Shown piece after piece: positions 35,293-44,716 of a DNA stretch of 64,000 bases. The notes below the pieces were generated by a model, which was given only the letters and a program-made list of their open reading frames with translations, was not told where the DNA came from and ran no database searches. The first letter of the stretch is position 1. Each line of letters opens with the position of its first letter. This DNA comes from Amycolatopsis nalaikhensis. GTDB taxonomy: Bacteria > Actinomycetota > Actinomycetes > Mycobacteriales > Pseudonocardiaceae. The stretch covers positions 2,425,501 through 2,489,500 of the forward strand of contig NZ_CP127173.1 in the NCBI RefSeq assembly GCF_030264295.1. Reading direction: 5' to 3'. A program made the translations under genes and the position numbers.

Positions 35293-36792
35293 GTGCGCAG
35301 GATCGCCGTGGGGAACTTCCGGGTGGTGTTGCGCACCAGCCTGGGCTTCGCCGGGCTGGGGGTCGGCTCCAGCGTCGCCGGGTCCGGCGTGGTCGCCCTG
35401 TTGCTCGTGCTGCAGGGGCTGCCGAACGACGTCGGCGACCGGGGCTGGGTGCTCGGGCTGACCGCCGCCGGGATCGTCGCTCTCTCGCTGCTCGTCGGGA
35501 CACTGTGGACGGCGTGGCTGCAGCGGCGCACCGCCATCTGGTTCGTGCTCGGGCGGCCGCCGTCGGAAAGCGAGGCACGGCGGGCGCTGCGGCTGCCCGT
35601 CGACATGGCCGTGGTCAGCGGCACGCTCTGGCTCATCGGCACGGCCGTCCTGAGCGTGCTCGCCGGGGTGCTCGGCTCGGTCGACGACGCCGTCGGCATG
35701 GCGACCGTCATCGGGCTCGGCGGGCTGACCACCGTCGGCCTCACCTACCTCGCCGCCGAATGGGTCGCGCGGCCGGTCATGACCATCGCTCTCGAGGTGC
35801 TCCCGCCGCGTGGCTCGCTGCCGGTGACCGTCCTGACCCGGCTCGTCGTCACCTGGGCGCTGGCCAGCGGCGTCCCGTTCGTCGGCGTCCTGCTCATCGC
35901 CACCCCGCCCGACCTCGGCTCCGGCAACCACACGGCGAGCCTCATCATGCTGTCGGTGATCGGCCTCGGCGTCGGCGCGATCGGCACGGCGTTGCTGGCC
36001 AGGGCGGTCGCGGCGCCGCTGCACCGGCTGCGCGTCGCGCTCGACGAGATCGCGCGCGGCAACACCGGTGTCAGCGTCGACGTCGACGACTCCAGCGAGA
36101 TCGGCCTGCTCCAGACATCGGTGAACCAGCTCGCCGCCGGCCTGCGGGAGCAGGCGCGGATGCGGGACCTCTTCGGCAGGCACGTCGGCGCCGACGTCGC
36201 CCGGCACGCCCTCGAGTACGGCGCCTCGCTCTCCGGCGACGTCCGCGAGGTGACGGCGTTGTTCGTCGACGTCGTCGACTCGACGGCGCTGGCCTACCGC
36301 ACCCCGCCGGAGGAGCTGGTCGGCAAGCTCAACCGGCTGTTCGCCGCGGTCGTCTCCGCGGTCAACGCGCGCGGCGGGCTGGTCAACAAGTTCCAGGGCG
36401 ACGCCGCGTTGTGCATCTTCGGCGCACCGACGCGGCTCGCGGACGCGCCGACCGCCGCTCTTTCCGCGGCCCGGGCCATCCGGGACGCCGTGCGCGAGAC
36501 CGGCGAGCTCGACCTCGGCATCGGCGTCTCCAGCGGGCCGGTGTTCGCCGGGCAGCTCGGCTCCAGCAGCCGCCTCGAGTACACGGTGATCGGCGACGCG
36601 GTCAACGAGGCCGCGCGGCTGACCGAGCTGGCGAAGGCGACGCCGTCACGCATCCTCGCGAGCGACGCCGTCGTCTCGGCGGCACTGCCGAGCGAGGCCG
36701 CGCACTGGGAGAAGCTCGGCGAGCTGGAGCTGCGCGGCCGCCAGGAGGCGACGCCGACTTGGACGACCGGCCCGGAACCTCAGGACGGCTGA
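35293..36792 (+). CDS. Membrane-bound class III adenylate cyclase (six-TM, HAMP, CHD)
   Basis: About 499 aa. There are roughly six hydrophobic helices in residues 1-240, a HAMP linker (AAPLHRLRVALDEIARGNTG), then the cyclase domain. Metal Asp residues are in ALFVDVVDSTALAY, base-recognition Lys and Asp in NKFQGDAALCIFG and YTVIGDAVN, and the transition-state Asn/Arg in VNEAARL. The layout equals mycobacterial Rv1318c-Rv1320c/Rv3645. It makes cAMP in response to a membrane signal. Start GTG 35293 fits the conserved first helix. The last 13 bases overlap the convergent KAS III gene. Confidence 0.92.
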   Translation: MRRIAVGNFRVVLRTSLGFAGLGVGSSVAGSGVVALLLVLQGLPNDVGDRGWVLGLTAAGIVALSLLVGTLWTAWLQRRTAIWFVLGRPPSESEARRALRLPVDMAVVSGTLWLIGTAVLSVLAGVLGSVDDAVGMATVIGLGGLTTVGLTYLAAEWVARPVMTIALEVLPPRGSLPVTVLTRLVVTWALASGVPFVGVLLIATPPDLGSGNHTASLIMLSVIGLGVGAIGTALLARAVAAPLHRLRVALDEIARGNTGVSVDVDDSSEIGLLQTSVNQLAAGLREQARMRDLFGRHVGADVARHALEYGASLSGDVREVTALFVDVVDSTALAYRTPPEELVGKLNRLFAAVVSAVNARGGLVNKFQGDAALCIFGAPTRLADAPTAALSAARAIRDAVRETGELDLGIGVSSGPVFAGQLGSSSRLEYTVIGDAVNEAARLTELAKATPSRILASDAVVSAALPSEAAHWEKLGELELRGRQEATPTWTTGPEPQDG

Positions 36793-37769
36793 CCCAGGTC
36801 CGGCCAGCGCAGCACCGTCGACCCCCAGGTCAGGCCCGCGCCGAACGCGCTGAGCAGGACGCGGTGGCCGGGCGCGAGGGTGCCGTCGGCACGGGCGTCG
36901 GCCAGCGCGAGCGGGATGGACGCGGCGCTGGTGTTGCCGACCCGGTCGATGTTGGCGACGACGGCGTCGGCGGGCATGCCGAGCTGCTTCGCCGTCGCCT
37001 GGAGGATCCGGATGTTCGCCTGGTGGCCGACGAAGCGGTCGACGTCGCCGACCATCCAGCCCGCGCGATCAAGCACAGTCCGGGACGACTCCGCCATCCG
37101 CGCGCAGGCGTGCCGGAACACCGCGGTGCCCTGCATCGCGAGGAACCGGTCGGCCGGGGTGTCGGACAGCCGCTTCCGGGCGCCGCCCGCCTCGACCCAC
37201 AGCAGGTCGGCGTGGTCGCCCTCGCTGTGCAGGTCGAACGGCCCGAACGCGCCGGGCTCGTCGGCGCTCCCGGCCCGCAGCAGGACCGCGCCCGCGCCGT
37301 CGCCGAAGATCGGGACGGTCGTGCGGTCGTCCGGGTCGATGAGCGTGGTGAAGGTGTCGGCGCCGATCACGAGCACGCGCTCGGCCATGCCACCCGCGAT
37401 GAACCCGGCGCCGGTGGCCAGCGCGTAGACGAAGCCGCTGCAGACGGCATTGACGTCGAAGGCCGCGGCCGTACCGAGCCCGAGCCGGGCGGCGACCTGC
37501 GGCGCGCTGGCCGGGCAGGGCTGGTCGGGGGTGGAGGTGGCGAGGACGACGACGTCGGCGCCGCCACCGCCCAGCGCTTCCCGGCCCGCCTCGACCGCGA
37601 GGTCCACAGTGGACTCGCCGGGCCCGGCGACGCGGCGCTCGCGGATCCCGGTGCGGGTCCGGATCCACTCGTCCGTGGTGTCGAGCCGGGCGGCGATCTC
37701 GTGGTTGCCCAGGACTTTCGTCGGCAGCCACGAACCGATTCCGGTCAGCACGGCGGCAGGTGCGGGCAC
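36780..37769 (-). CDS. 3-Oxoacyl-ACP synthase III (KAS III / FabH-like)
   Basis: 329 aa. The catalytic triad is complete: Cys in FDVNAVCSGFVYALATG, His in FVGHQANIRI and Asn in DRVGNTSAASIPLALA. TDEWIRTRTGIRERRVA is the usual N-terminal signature. It condenses an acyl-CoA starter with malonyl-ACP. It stands alone, with no ACP or other fatty-acid genes nearby, so it may serve a distant pathway rather than bulk fatty-acid initiation. GTG 37769 has GGGGAGG upstream. Carries one TCCACWGTGGA element. Confidence 0.92.
   Translation of the reverse strand: MPAPAAVLTGIGSWLPTKVLGNHEIAARLDTTDEWIRTRTGIRERRVAGPGESTVDLAVEAGREALGGGGADVVVLATSTPDQPCPASAPQVAARLGLGTAAAFDVNAVCSGFVYALATGAGFIAGGMAERVLVIGADTFTTLIDPDDRTTVPIFGDGAGAVLLRAGSADEPGAFGPFDLHSEGDHADLLWVEAGGARKRLSDTPADRFLAMQGTAVFRHACARMAESSRTVLDRAGWMVGDVDRFVGHQANIRILQATAKQLGMPADAVVANIDRVGNTSAASIPLALADARADGTLAPGHRVLLSAFGAGLTWGSTVLRWPDLGQPS
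37603..37613. repeat. TCCACWGTGGA palindrome, copy 3
   Basis: Perfect palindrome inside the KAS III gene, in frame as Ser-Thr-Val-Asp with Thr codon ACT. Confidence 0.7.
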
Positions 37770-37969
37770 GGGAAAGCCTCCCCACGCCGGCGGGTTGGCG
37801 GGCGACCGGCTGGTCTTCCACTTGTATGGGCTACCCCCTGGTAGACCGGTCAGTTGTGTTCCAGCTCACTCAGAAAGTTGTTTCATCTTCGCTTCGAACG
37901 GAGTAGTGAGCGGCGTCACGGATGAGTGATCGGAGGCGGATTGTCGGGGGTGCCCGTTAGCCTGCTGAG

Positions 37970-38443
37970 GTGCAGACTCCCGACCTCGACCAGCTGGACA
38001 TCGCCATCCTCGCCTGCCTCCAGGAGGACGCCCGGACCATCGCCGAGACGATCGGCGCGAAGGTCGGCCTCTCGGCTGCGGCGGTGCAACGGCGGATCAA
38101 GCGGCTGCGCGAGGCGGGCGTCATCGAGCGCGAGGTCGCGGTGCTCTCGCCGGACGCGCTCGGGCTGAGCATGACGTTCGTGGTCATGGTCGAGATGGAG
38201 CGGGAGAACCTCGCGGTCCTGGACGCGTTCCGCCGCCAGGTCCTCGCCGACGACTGCGTGCAGCAGTGCTACTACGTCACCGGCAACGCGGACTTCGTGC
38301 TGATCGTGACGTGCCCCGACATGGCGGGCTTCGAGGCCTTCACCCGGCGGATGTTCTTCGACAACCCGAACGTCCGGCACTTCACCACCAGCGTGGCCAT
38401 GGACCGGGTCAAGGTCGGGCTCAACCTGCCGCTGGGGCCGTAG
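37970..38443 (+). CDS. Lrp/AsnC family transcriptional regulator
   Basis: 157 aa. The HTH is DQLDIAILACLQEDARTIAE, then TIGAKVGLSAAAVQRRIKRL. The RAM ligand domain includes CVQQCYYVTGNADFVLIVTC and RHFTTSVAMDRVKVG. It is separated by 200 bp from the divergent KAS III gene, with no obvious amino-acid gene next to it, so the regulon is unknown. GTG start, weak ribosome site. Confidence 0.92.
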   Translation: MQTPDLDQLDIAILACLQEDARTIAETIGAKVGLSAAAVQRRIKRLREAGVIEREVAVLSPDALGLSMTFVVMVEMERENLAVLDAFRRQVLADDCVQQCYYVTGNADFVLIVTCPDMAGFEAFTRRMFFDNPNVRHFTTSVAMDRVKVGLNLPLGP

Positions 38444-38622
38444 CGCCGTCACCATCCGTCGTCGCGTGAGCGCAAGGGGTATGTGCCCGGCGTTACACCA
38501 CAATGGACGGATGCAACCGATCAAGTGAACGTGAGAGTTTCTCCGTCATGGCGGAAGCCCCTGGTCATCTCCTTGCCGAACAGTTCGCGCCGCGCGAACC
38601 ACCCGAGACTCCAGGAGGGGCC

Positions 38623-39028
38623 GTGCACACCGACGCCGTACACCAGAGCCAGTTCGTGGTGCTGAACGAGAGCACCACGCCCGTTCTCTCGCGCCTCTCC
38701 TACCACGCGCACGAACCCTTCGCGGTCACCGTTTCCTTCCGGACCGAGCGCGGCCGGTGGATCGAGTGGACCTTCGCCCGTGACCTGCTCGTGTCCGGGC
38801 TCGACGAGCCGGCCGGCCTCGGCGACGTCCGGATCCGCCCGGACCTGTCCGACGACGAAGACTTCCTGACCCTGGAAATCGAGTCACCGGACGGCTACGC
38901 GTCGTTCGAGCTTCGAGGTCGAGGACGTCCGCACGTTCCTCGAAGCGTCCTACGAACTGGTGCCGCTCGGCGAAGAGAGCGCGCACTTCGACGTCGACGG
39001 GCTGATCGAGGAGATCAGCAACGTCTGA
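38623..39028 (+). CDS. SsgA-like (SALP) cell division/sporulation protein, with one-base frameshift
   Basis: After repair, 134 aa: VVLNESTTPVLSRLSYHAHE, PFAVTVSFRTERGRWIEWTF, ARDLLVSGLDEPAGLGDVRI, LTLEIESPDGYASFEL, then VEDVRTFLEASYELVPLGEE. This is the SsgA/SsgB family that recruits FtsZ for sporulation septation in actinomycetes, closest in character to SsgB. The break is at GAGCTTC (38908-38914); removing one base gives GAGCTC and a continuous family sequence. AGGAGGGG precedes GTG 38623. The frameshift is likely an error. A strong terminator follows. Confidence 0.85.
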
Positions 39029-39060
39029 CCCCTGAACCTCCCAATCCCGCGGCGAGGACG

Positions 39061-39105
39061 AAGGGCGGGTTTCGAGTGCGCTGGAGGCACTCGAAACCCG
39101 CCCTT
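39061..39105. terminator. Bidirectional hairpin terminator between ssgA-like and protease genes
   Basis: AAGGGCGGGTTTCGAGTGC at 39061-39079 pairs perfectly with 39087-39105 (19-bp stem, 7-base loop). It lies between two convergent genes, so it can serve both. Confidence 0.9.
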
Positions 39106-39120
39106 TCGCTGTTTCTGGGA

Positions 39121-40224
39121 TCAGCTGGTCTTCAGGGTGGTGCCGGTGCCCGACAGCGCGCCGGCGATCGGGTAGAAGTACGTCACGCTGGTGTTGCCGC
39201 CGGACAGGACGCCCTGCGCGTAGTTGCCGGCGATGAAGCCGCCGCCGGAGTCACCGGCCGCCGAGCGGACGTTGGTCGCGGTCATGCCGTTGACCGTGCC
39301 CTCGGCGTAGCGGACGCTCTGGTTCTTGGCGCCGATGGTGCCGCAGGTCCAGCCGGTGGTCGAGCCGGCCTTGCAGACCGACGAGCCGGTCGCCGCGTTC
39401 GACTGCCCGCGCACCGCGGTCCCGTTGTTCATCTGCGCGACCGGGGTCCAGTTGCTGTTGGTCCGGACCGCGGCGTAGTCGACACCCGGGAAGCGGTAGG
39501 TGATCCAGCTGCCGAGCGAGGCGCCGTTCGACCCGGTCAGCGAGCCGCCGCCGGTCAGCGCGCCGCAGTGGCCGGCGGTCACGAAGCCGGTCGTGGTCGC
39601 GAAACCGACCGAGCAGCGCGACGAGCCGCCGATGTAGTAGGCGTCACCGCCGCGGATGTTGGCGTGCAGCGTGGGCTTCGAGGTCGCGTCGAGGATCGTG
39701 ACCGACGACTTGTCCACACCGGACTGCGCGAGGAACGCGTCAGCCGCGGCGCGCTGGCCCTGCAGCACGGAAAGGGTGACGCGGTTGGTGGCGGAGTCCA
39801 CGCCCCAGCCGGTGATCGCGTACGGAGCCGAGGCGTCGAGGGCCTTGAACCTGTCCACAGTGGAGTCGAGCTGGCGGGCGCTGAACTTCACGACTTCCGC
39901 TTCCGCGCCCGCTTCGCGGATCTTGCCGACGAGCGCGGCGTCGGTGGTCTGGATGTGCGCCTTGCCCGTGGCGGCGTTGTAGGTCGCGCCACCGTAGGCG
40001 GCGCCGAGCGTCGCGCTCACGGCTTCGGTGACCTTGTTCGCGACTTCTTCGCTCTTCAGCCGCGACAGCACCTGGTCGTGGCTCAGGCCGAGGTCGCGCT
40101 GCATCGCGGGCACGATGTCCGGGTTCAGCAGGTCCTGGCCCGACGCGGGGACGGCGGTCGCGGCGAGCGCGCCCGTCGCCATCACGGTCGCGGCAGCGGC
40201 ACCGAGAAGTCTGGCGATCTTCAT
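39121..40224 (-). CDS. Secreted S1 (streptogrisin / alpha-lytic-like) serine protease precursor
   Basis: 367 aa. Signal peptide (ATVMATGALAATAVPASG), a prodomain with the alpha-lytic pro-region motif (LVGKIREAGAEAEVVKFSA), then the mature protease from about residue 190. The triad is His in FVTAGHCGAL, Asp in VDYAAVRT and Ser in AAGDSGGGFI; disulfide Cys residues are present (CSVG...GHC, VCKAG...WTCG). The prodomain should chaperone folding and be removed outside the cell. AGGGAG precedes the ATG. One TCCACWGTGGA element lies in the prodomain. Confidence 0.95.
   Translation of the reverse strand: MKIARLLGAAAATVMATGALAATAVPASGQDLLNPDIVPAMQRDLGLSHDQVLSRLKSEEVANKVTEAVSATLGAAYGGATYNAATGKAHIQTTDAALVGKIREAGAEAEVVKFSARQLDSTVDRFKALDASAPYAITGWGVDSATNRVTLSVLQGQRAAADAFLAQSGVDKSSVTILDATSKPTLHANIRGGDAYYIGGSSRCSVGFATTTGFVTAGHCGALTGGGSLTGSNGASLGSWITYRFPGVDYAAVRTNSNWTPVAQMNNGTAVRGQSNAATGSSVCKAGSTTGWTCGTIGAKNQSVRYAEGTVNGMTATNVRSAAGDSGGGFIAGNYAQGVLSGGNTSVTYFYPIAGALSGTGTTLKTS
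39854..39864. repeat. TCCACWGTGGA palindrome, copy 4
   Basis: Perfect palindrome inside the protease prodomain coding region, in frame as Ser-Thr-Val-Asp with Thr codon ACT. Confidence 0.7.
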
Positions 40225-40669
40225 GCTTCTCCCTAGGTGGTTACGCGCGGCTCTGCACCGGCCACGCAGTGGTACTCCCCCGGGTGAGGGTCCCCGCAGT
40301 GGGCGTTACGGTGCAATCCGGGCGCCCGGCGAATGGGTATACGCATTCACTCCGGACGAATCCCCTGCTCCAAGGGCTCCCCGCGGCGCAACGTCACCCG
40401 GTCGGACAGGTCCTTAAGTAGGGTTTCCGTGAACTACTTTCAGTAGCAACCGCCTCCCCCGGAACGCGTGATGCCCGGCCGGAACGGGGTCATCGCCGTG
40501 GTTTCGTACGCGCTGTGACCCAGGACCGGCGAATCCCGTGGCAAACCGGTGACAGCCGGTAGGCGGACGTGTGACGGCCGTACCGACCACCTATTCCGTT
40601 AATGGTTTACGGAGCGTCGAGCCCTGCTTAGGCTCCGCGCACAACCCCGGTGCGCGTCGAGGAGGTCGT
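40225..40669. other. Gene-free divergent promoter region
   Basis: About 445 bases between the secreted protease and the large LuxR regulator. I see no gene in it. It is less GC-rich than the flanks near 40560-40630. TCCGT and ACGGA form a small dyad around the TTAATGG at about 40594-40612, 60 bases before the LuxR start. Presumably contains both promoters. Confidence 0.5.
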
Positions 40670-43579
40670 ATGTGGCTCACGGCTCCCCGCCCCACCACGG
40701 TGAGCGTCCGGTCGGGACCCGCCCGGCTGACCGGCCGCGACACCGAGCTCGACGCGATCGTCGACGTGCTCAAGCGGCGCCCGGCCGCCGTGCTCATCGA
40801 GGGCGAACCCGGCATGGGCCGCACCCGGCTGCTCGCGGAGATCGGGCGGCGCAAGGAGTTCGCGGACGGCCGCGTGCTCACCGGGGCCTGCCAGCCGCTG
40901 CGGGAACCGTTCCCCTACGGGCCCGTCTTGGAAGCGCTTCGCGGGGTCGGCGACGCGCGGCTCGGGCCGCTCAGCCCGGTCGCCGGCGTGCTGCGGCCGT
41001 TGCTGCCGGAACTCGCGGAAGCGCTTCCCCCGCGTCCCGAACCACTGGCCGACCCGGTCGCCGAGCGCCACCGCGTCTTCCGCGCGGTGCGGGAACTGCT
41101 GGTGGCGTGCGGGCCGACGCTCGTGCTGGTCGACGACCTCCAGTGGGCCGACGAGGACACCCGCGACCTCATGCGGTTCCTGGCCGGGTCGATGCCGCCG
41201 GAGCTGGCGGTGGTCGCCACCTACCGGTCCGCCACCGACGTGCGTCCCGGGCCACTGGGTGCCCCCTTCCGCACCGACCCGGCCGTCCACTCCGCCCGCG
41301 TCGCGCTCGGCGCGCTCGACGTCCCCGCGGTGCGGCGGCTCGCCGTCGAAATCCTCGAACTGCCCCGCGTCACCGACGAGTTCGCGGCGAAGCTGCACGA
41401 GTGCACCGCCGGGATCCCGTTCGTGGTCGAGGAAACGCTGCGGGCGCTGAAGGAAGCGGCCGAACGGCTCCCGGTCGGCGAAGTCCTTTCCGACCGGTTG
41501 CTGGAGAACCTCGAAGTGCCGGTGCTGCTGCGGGAAGCCGTCACCGAACGGCTGGCCGCGCTGCCCGAGCAGGCCGTCCGGCTCGCGGGCGCGGCCGCGG
41601 TGCTCGGCGTCGGCGCCGAAGCCGCCGTGCTGGGCGAGCTGGCCGGGCTCACCGACGACACCCTCCGCACGGCGTTGCTCGCCGCGCTGTCCGGCGGGGT
41701 GCTCGGCGAAGTCGGCGACGGCAAGTACGGCTTCCGGCACCCGTTGGCGCGCAAGGCGGTCTACGACACGGTGAGCGGGCCCGAGCGCGCGTTGCTGCAC
41801 GCGCAGGCGATCCGCGTGCTCGCCGCGCGGCCGTCGCCGCCGCTCACGCTGCTGGCCCGGCACTCGCGCGCGGCCGGGCGCGTCGACCAGTGGCGCCACT
41901 ACGCCGAGGCGGCCGCCGACGAGGCGATCACCCGCGGCGAGACGTCCCGCGCGATCGACCTCCTGCAGTCCGTGCTCGCCGAACCCGGACCGGCGCAGGC
42001 GGACATCGGGCGCGTGGCGGGCAAGCTGAGCCAGGTCGCGCTGCGCGGCTTCCGCCCGGACGTCATCGGCACGCTGCAACGCGTCCTCGAAGAGGTGACG
42101 CTGCCGCCGTCGGTCCGCGGCTCGATCCGGCTGAGCCTCGGCATGCTGCAGGTCCGGACCATCGGCGGGCTCGGCCGCGGCCGCCTCGAGGTCGAGCGCG
42201 CGGTCGGCGAGCTCACCGACCGCCCGGATCTCGCCGCGCGCGGGATCACCCTGCTCGCGCAGCCGATCGACGGGCTGACGCCGTTGTCGTGGCACGAAAC
42301 CTGGCGCGCCCGCGCGGGCGAGGTGTACGACCGGCTCGACGACCCCGAGCTGCGGCTCGCGCTGACCGTGGACCGCATCGCGGCCGCGTCGCACGTCGGC
42401 GACGGGTCGGCGTGGGCGGAGTTCGAAGCGCTTTCCGACACGGTCGGCACGGTCGCCGAGCGCGTCCAGCTGGCCCGGCTGTGGTGCAACCTCGCCGACG
42501 GCCAGTCGTGGGCGGGCCACCTCGACCGCGCGGACCGGCTGGTGACCGAAGGCGTCCGGCGCGCGACCGACGCGGGCGCGTTGTACGCGATCGGCCTGAT
42601 CCAGGGCACCCGCGTCCGGCTGGACTGGGTGCGCGGGCGCTGGTCCGGGCTCGCGGAAGCGGCCGAGCAGCTGCGCGACAGCTACCCGGAGCTGGGCCCG
42701 ATCGTCATGGAGTCGTCGCTGGTGCTGGGCGGGCTGGCGGCGGTGCGCGGCGAGTTCGCGGCGGCGCAACGGCACCTGAAAGCGGCGAGCGTGCACGCGC
42801 CGGACCGCGGCCCGATCCCGGTGGTGCTCTCGGCGGCCGGGGTGCTGATCTCGGTGCTGCTGGCGACGGACGACGTCGAGGGCGCGTGCGCGGTGGCCGA
42901 CACGGCGGTGGCCGCGGCCGGGCGCAAGGGCGTCTGGATCTGGGCGGCGGCCCTGGTCCCGGCGGCGGCACAGGCGTACGCACGGGCCGGACGCTGGCCG
43001 GAGGCCGACAGCGTCGTGGAGGCGTTCGCCCGCGGGATCGAGGGCCGCGACGCACCGGTGGCCGCGGCGGCTTTGGTGGCCGGACGCGCGGTGCTGCTCG
43101 AAGCGCGGGGCAAGCACCTGGCCGCGGCGACGTTGTTCGACGAGGCGGCGGCGGGCTACGCGGCCTTGCCGATGCCCTACCCGGCGACGGGCACGCGCGA
43201 GCGGGCGGCGTTGTGCCGGCTCGCGGCGGGCAACCGCGACGCCGTCGAGGAGCTGACGTCGGCGGCCGAGGCGTACGAGCAGCTGGGCGCCACCCGGGAT
43301 GCGGGGCGGTGCCGTCACCAGCTGCGGGAGCACGGCGCGTGGGCACCTTCGCAACGCGGGCGGCGGGGCTACGGGAGTGAGCTGTCGCCGCGGGAGCGTG
43401 AAGTGGCGAGGATGCTGGCGGAGGGCCGGACGAACCGCGAGATCGCCGACGGGCTGTTCCTCTCGCCCCGCACGGTCGAGCAGCACGTGGCGAAGGTGCT
43501 GCGGAAGCTGGGCGCGCGGTCGAGGACGGACGTGGCTCGCAAGCTCCCGGGCGAAGTGACGACGGCACCGGCTGGCTAG
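40670..43579 (+). CDS. Large ATP-binding LuxR (LAL) family transcriptional regulator
   Basis: 969 aa. The N-terminal AAA/NB module has Walker A as LIEGEPGMGRTRLL, with Arg where Lys is expected, and Walker B TLVLVDDLQWADEDTRDLM. A long TPR-like helical middle follows, with a C-terminal LuxR HTH: LSPREREVARMLAEGRTNRE then IADGLFLSPRTVEQHVAKVL. GAGGAGG precedes ATG 40670. LAL proteins of the MalT type activate transcription after binding a ligand and ATP; with the altered P-loop, ATP use here is questionable. Neighbours give no clear target; the divergent secreted protease is one candidate. Confidence 0.92.
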   Translation: MWLTAPRPTTVSVRSGPARLTGRDTELDAIVDVLKRRPAAVLIEGEPGMGRTRLLAEIGRRKEFADGRVLTGACQPLREPFPYGPVLEALRGVGDARLGPLSPVAGVLRPLLPELAEALPPRPEPLADPVAERHRVFRAVRELLVACGPTLVLVDDLQWADEDTRDLMRFLAGSMPPELAVVATYRSATDVRPGPLGAPFRTDPAVHSARVALGALDVPAVRRLAVEILELPRVTDEFAAKLHECTAGIPFVVEETLRALKEAAERLPVGEVLSDRLLENLEVPVLLREAVTERLAALPEQAVRLAGAAAVLGVGAEAAVLGELAGLTDDTLRTALLAALSGGVLGEVGDGKYGFRHPLARKAVYDTVSGPERALLHAQAIRVLAARPSPPLTLLARHSRAAGRVDQWRHYAEAAADEAITRGETSRAIDLLQSVLAEPGPAQADIGRVAGKLSQVALRGFRPDVIGTLQRVLEEVTLPPSVRGSIRLSLGMLQVRTIGGLGRGRLEVERAVGELTDRPDLAARGITLLAQPIDGLTPLSWHETWRARAGEVYDRLDDPELRLALTVDRIAAASHVGDGSAWAEFEALSDTVGTVAERVQLARLWCNLADGQSWAGHLDRADRLVTEGVRRATDAGALYAIGLIQGTRVRLDWVRGRWSGLAEAAEQLRDSYPELGPIVMESSLVLGGLAAVRGEFAAAQRHLKAASVHAPDRGPIPVVLSAAGVLISVLLATDDVEGACAVADTAVAAAGRKGVWIWAAALVPAAAQAYARAGRWPEADSVVEAFARGIEGRDAPVAAAALVAGRAVLLEARGKHLAAATLFDEAAAGYAALPMPYPATGTRERAALCRLAAGNRDAVEELTSAAEAYEQLGATRDAGRCRHQLREHGAWAPSQRGRRGYGSELSPREREVARMLAEGRTNREIADGLFLSPRTVEQHVAKVLRKLGARSRTDVARKLPGEVTTAPAG

Positions 43580-43607
43580 CCGCGCGGCGGCGTCCTACCT
43601 TGAGCGC

Positions 43608-44279
43608 GTGACAGAAGAGGCACTTCCCGCCTGGCGCCGGCGGACCTCCGGGGAGACGCGCTGGCCCGCGATGGGCGTCGTCGTCACCACGCTCGTGCTG
43701 CAGGTCGCCCTGCCCGACGACATGGCGCTGCACCCGTGGTGGCTGCTGCCCGGCGTCTCCGTGCTGCTCGTCGTGGCCCTGCTGCTGGTCAACCCGGGCC
43801 GGATGACACAGTTCAGCGCCGTCGAGCGGGGCATCTCGCTGCTCATCGTCGGGCTCGTCACCGTCGTGAACGGCTGGTCGGCGGCGACCCTGGTCTACGG
43901 CATCGGGACCGGCACCATCGGCGACCGCGCCGGGGCCGTGCTCGTCACCGGCGGGGTCGTCTACTGGACGAACGTCGTCGTCTTCTCGCTCTGGTACTGG
44001 GAGTTCGACCGGGGTGGTCCCGGCCGCCGCGCCGCGGGCCGGGCCGTTTTCCCCGACCTGCAGTTCCCGCAGATGGCCGACCCGGACCTGGCGCACCGGG
44101 ACTGGGAACCGTCCTACTTGGACTACCTGTACTTCTCGTTCACCAACGCGGCCGCCTTCAGCCCCACCGACGTCATGCCCCTGCGGATCTGGGCCAAGAT
44201 GACGATGATGCTGCAGGCCGCCATCTCGCTGGTGCTCGCCCTGATGGTCGTCGCGTGGGCGGTCGGTGGCCTGAAGTGA
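43608..44279 (+). CDS. DUF1345-like integral membrane protein
   Basis: 223 aa with about five helices. The C-terminal part YLYFSFTNAAAFSPTDVMPL then RIWAKMTMMLQAAISLVLAL resembles the pore-like end of DUF1345 and two-TM potassium-channel-like proteins (SFTNxxxFSPTD). Function unknown; a channel-like role is only suggested by this resemblance. GTG start 28 bases after the LuxR gene stop, so possibly in the same transcript. Confidence 0.75.
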   Translation: MTEEALPAWRRRTSGETRWPAMGVVVTTLVLQVALPDDMALHPWWLLPGVSVLLVVALLLVNPGRMTQFSAVERGISLLIVGLVTVVNGWSAATLVYGIGTGTIGDRAGAVLVTGGVVYWTNVVVFSLWYWEFDRGGPGRRAAGRAVFPDLQFPQMADPDLAHRDWEPSYLDYLYFSFTNAAAFSPTDVMPLRIWAKMTMMLQAAISLVLALMVVAWAVGGLK

Positions 44280-44280
44280 C

Positions 44281-44687
44281 TCAGTGCCGCGAAATCGTGA
44301 AGCTCTGCCCGTCCGAGCCGATCGCGCCCGGGATCCACGTGTAGCTGCCGCGGTCGTCGGCGTTCAGCGCGGACGGTGATCCCACCCGAAATGCTCGGGT
44401 AGGAGTCGGTCGGCGACTCGATGATGGCTTCCGCCGACGCGTGCTTCGACGTCAGCGACTTCGTGGTGGACTTGGACCAGCCCTTGGTGGTGTCGGACAG
44501 GTCCAGGCGGTAGGTGTTCGTGGCCGTGCGGGTCACGGTCGCGGTGATGTGGTCGCCCGCGCTGACCGACACGTTGTAGTACACCGGCGCGGCCGGGTAC
44601 ATCTCGTACCAGGCCGAGTACACCGGACGCGTGCGCGGTGCCGGAAACAGCCAAGCCCGCGGCGGCCCGTGTGGACGCGGACAGCAC
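44281..44687 (-). pseudogene. G1 family (glutamic) endopeptidase remnant
   Basis: A signal-peptide-like start (LSASTRAAAGLAVSGTAHAS, GTG 44687) is followed in another frame by VYSAWYEMYPAAPVYYNVSV, GDHITATVTRTATNTYRLDL and KHASAEAIIESPTDSYPSIS, the second half of a G1 (eqolisin) peptidase including the Glu-bearing AEAIIE segment. The first half with the catalytic Gln and the NWSGY start is missing. A second frame break follows GGITV, after which ALNADDRGSYTWIPGAIGSD leads to the stop. Truncation plus two frame changes make it a pseudogene. Confidence 0.75.
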
Positions 44688-44716
44688 TTTCGAATGGTCT
44701 TCCCATTGTCCGGAAA

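Noticed and set aside
33007..36207. 1066-codon minus-strand open frame
   Set aside because: It is antisense to the FadR, methyltransferase and cyclase genes and shows low-complexity shadow composition. Those genes have clear families and ribosome sites.
40628..43486. 952-codon minus-strand open frame opposite the LAL regulator
   Set aside because: Mirror of a strongly recognisable LuxR gene; composition is typical of third-frame shadows.
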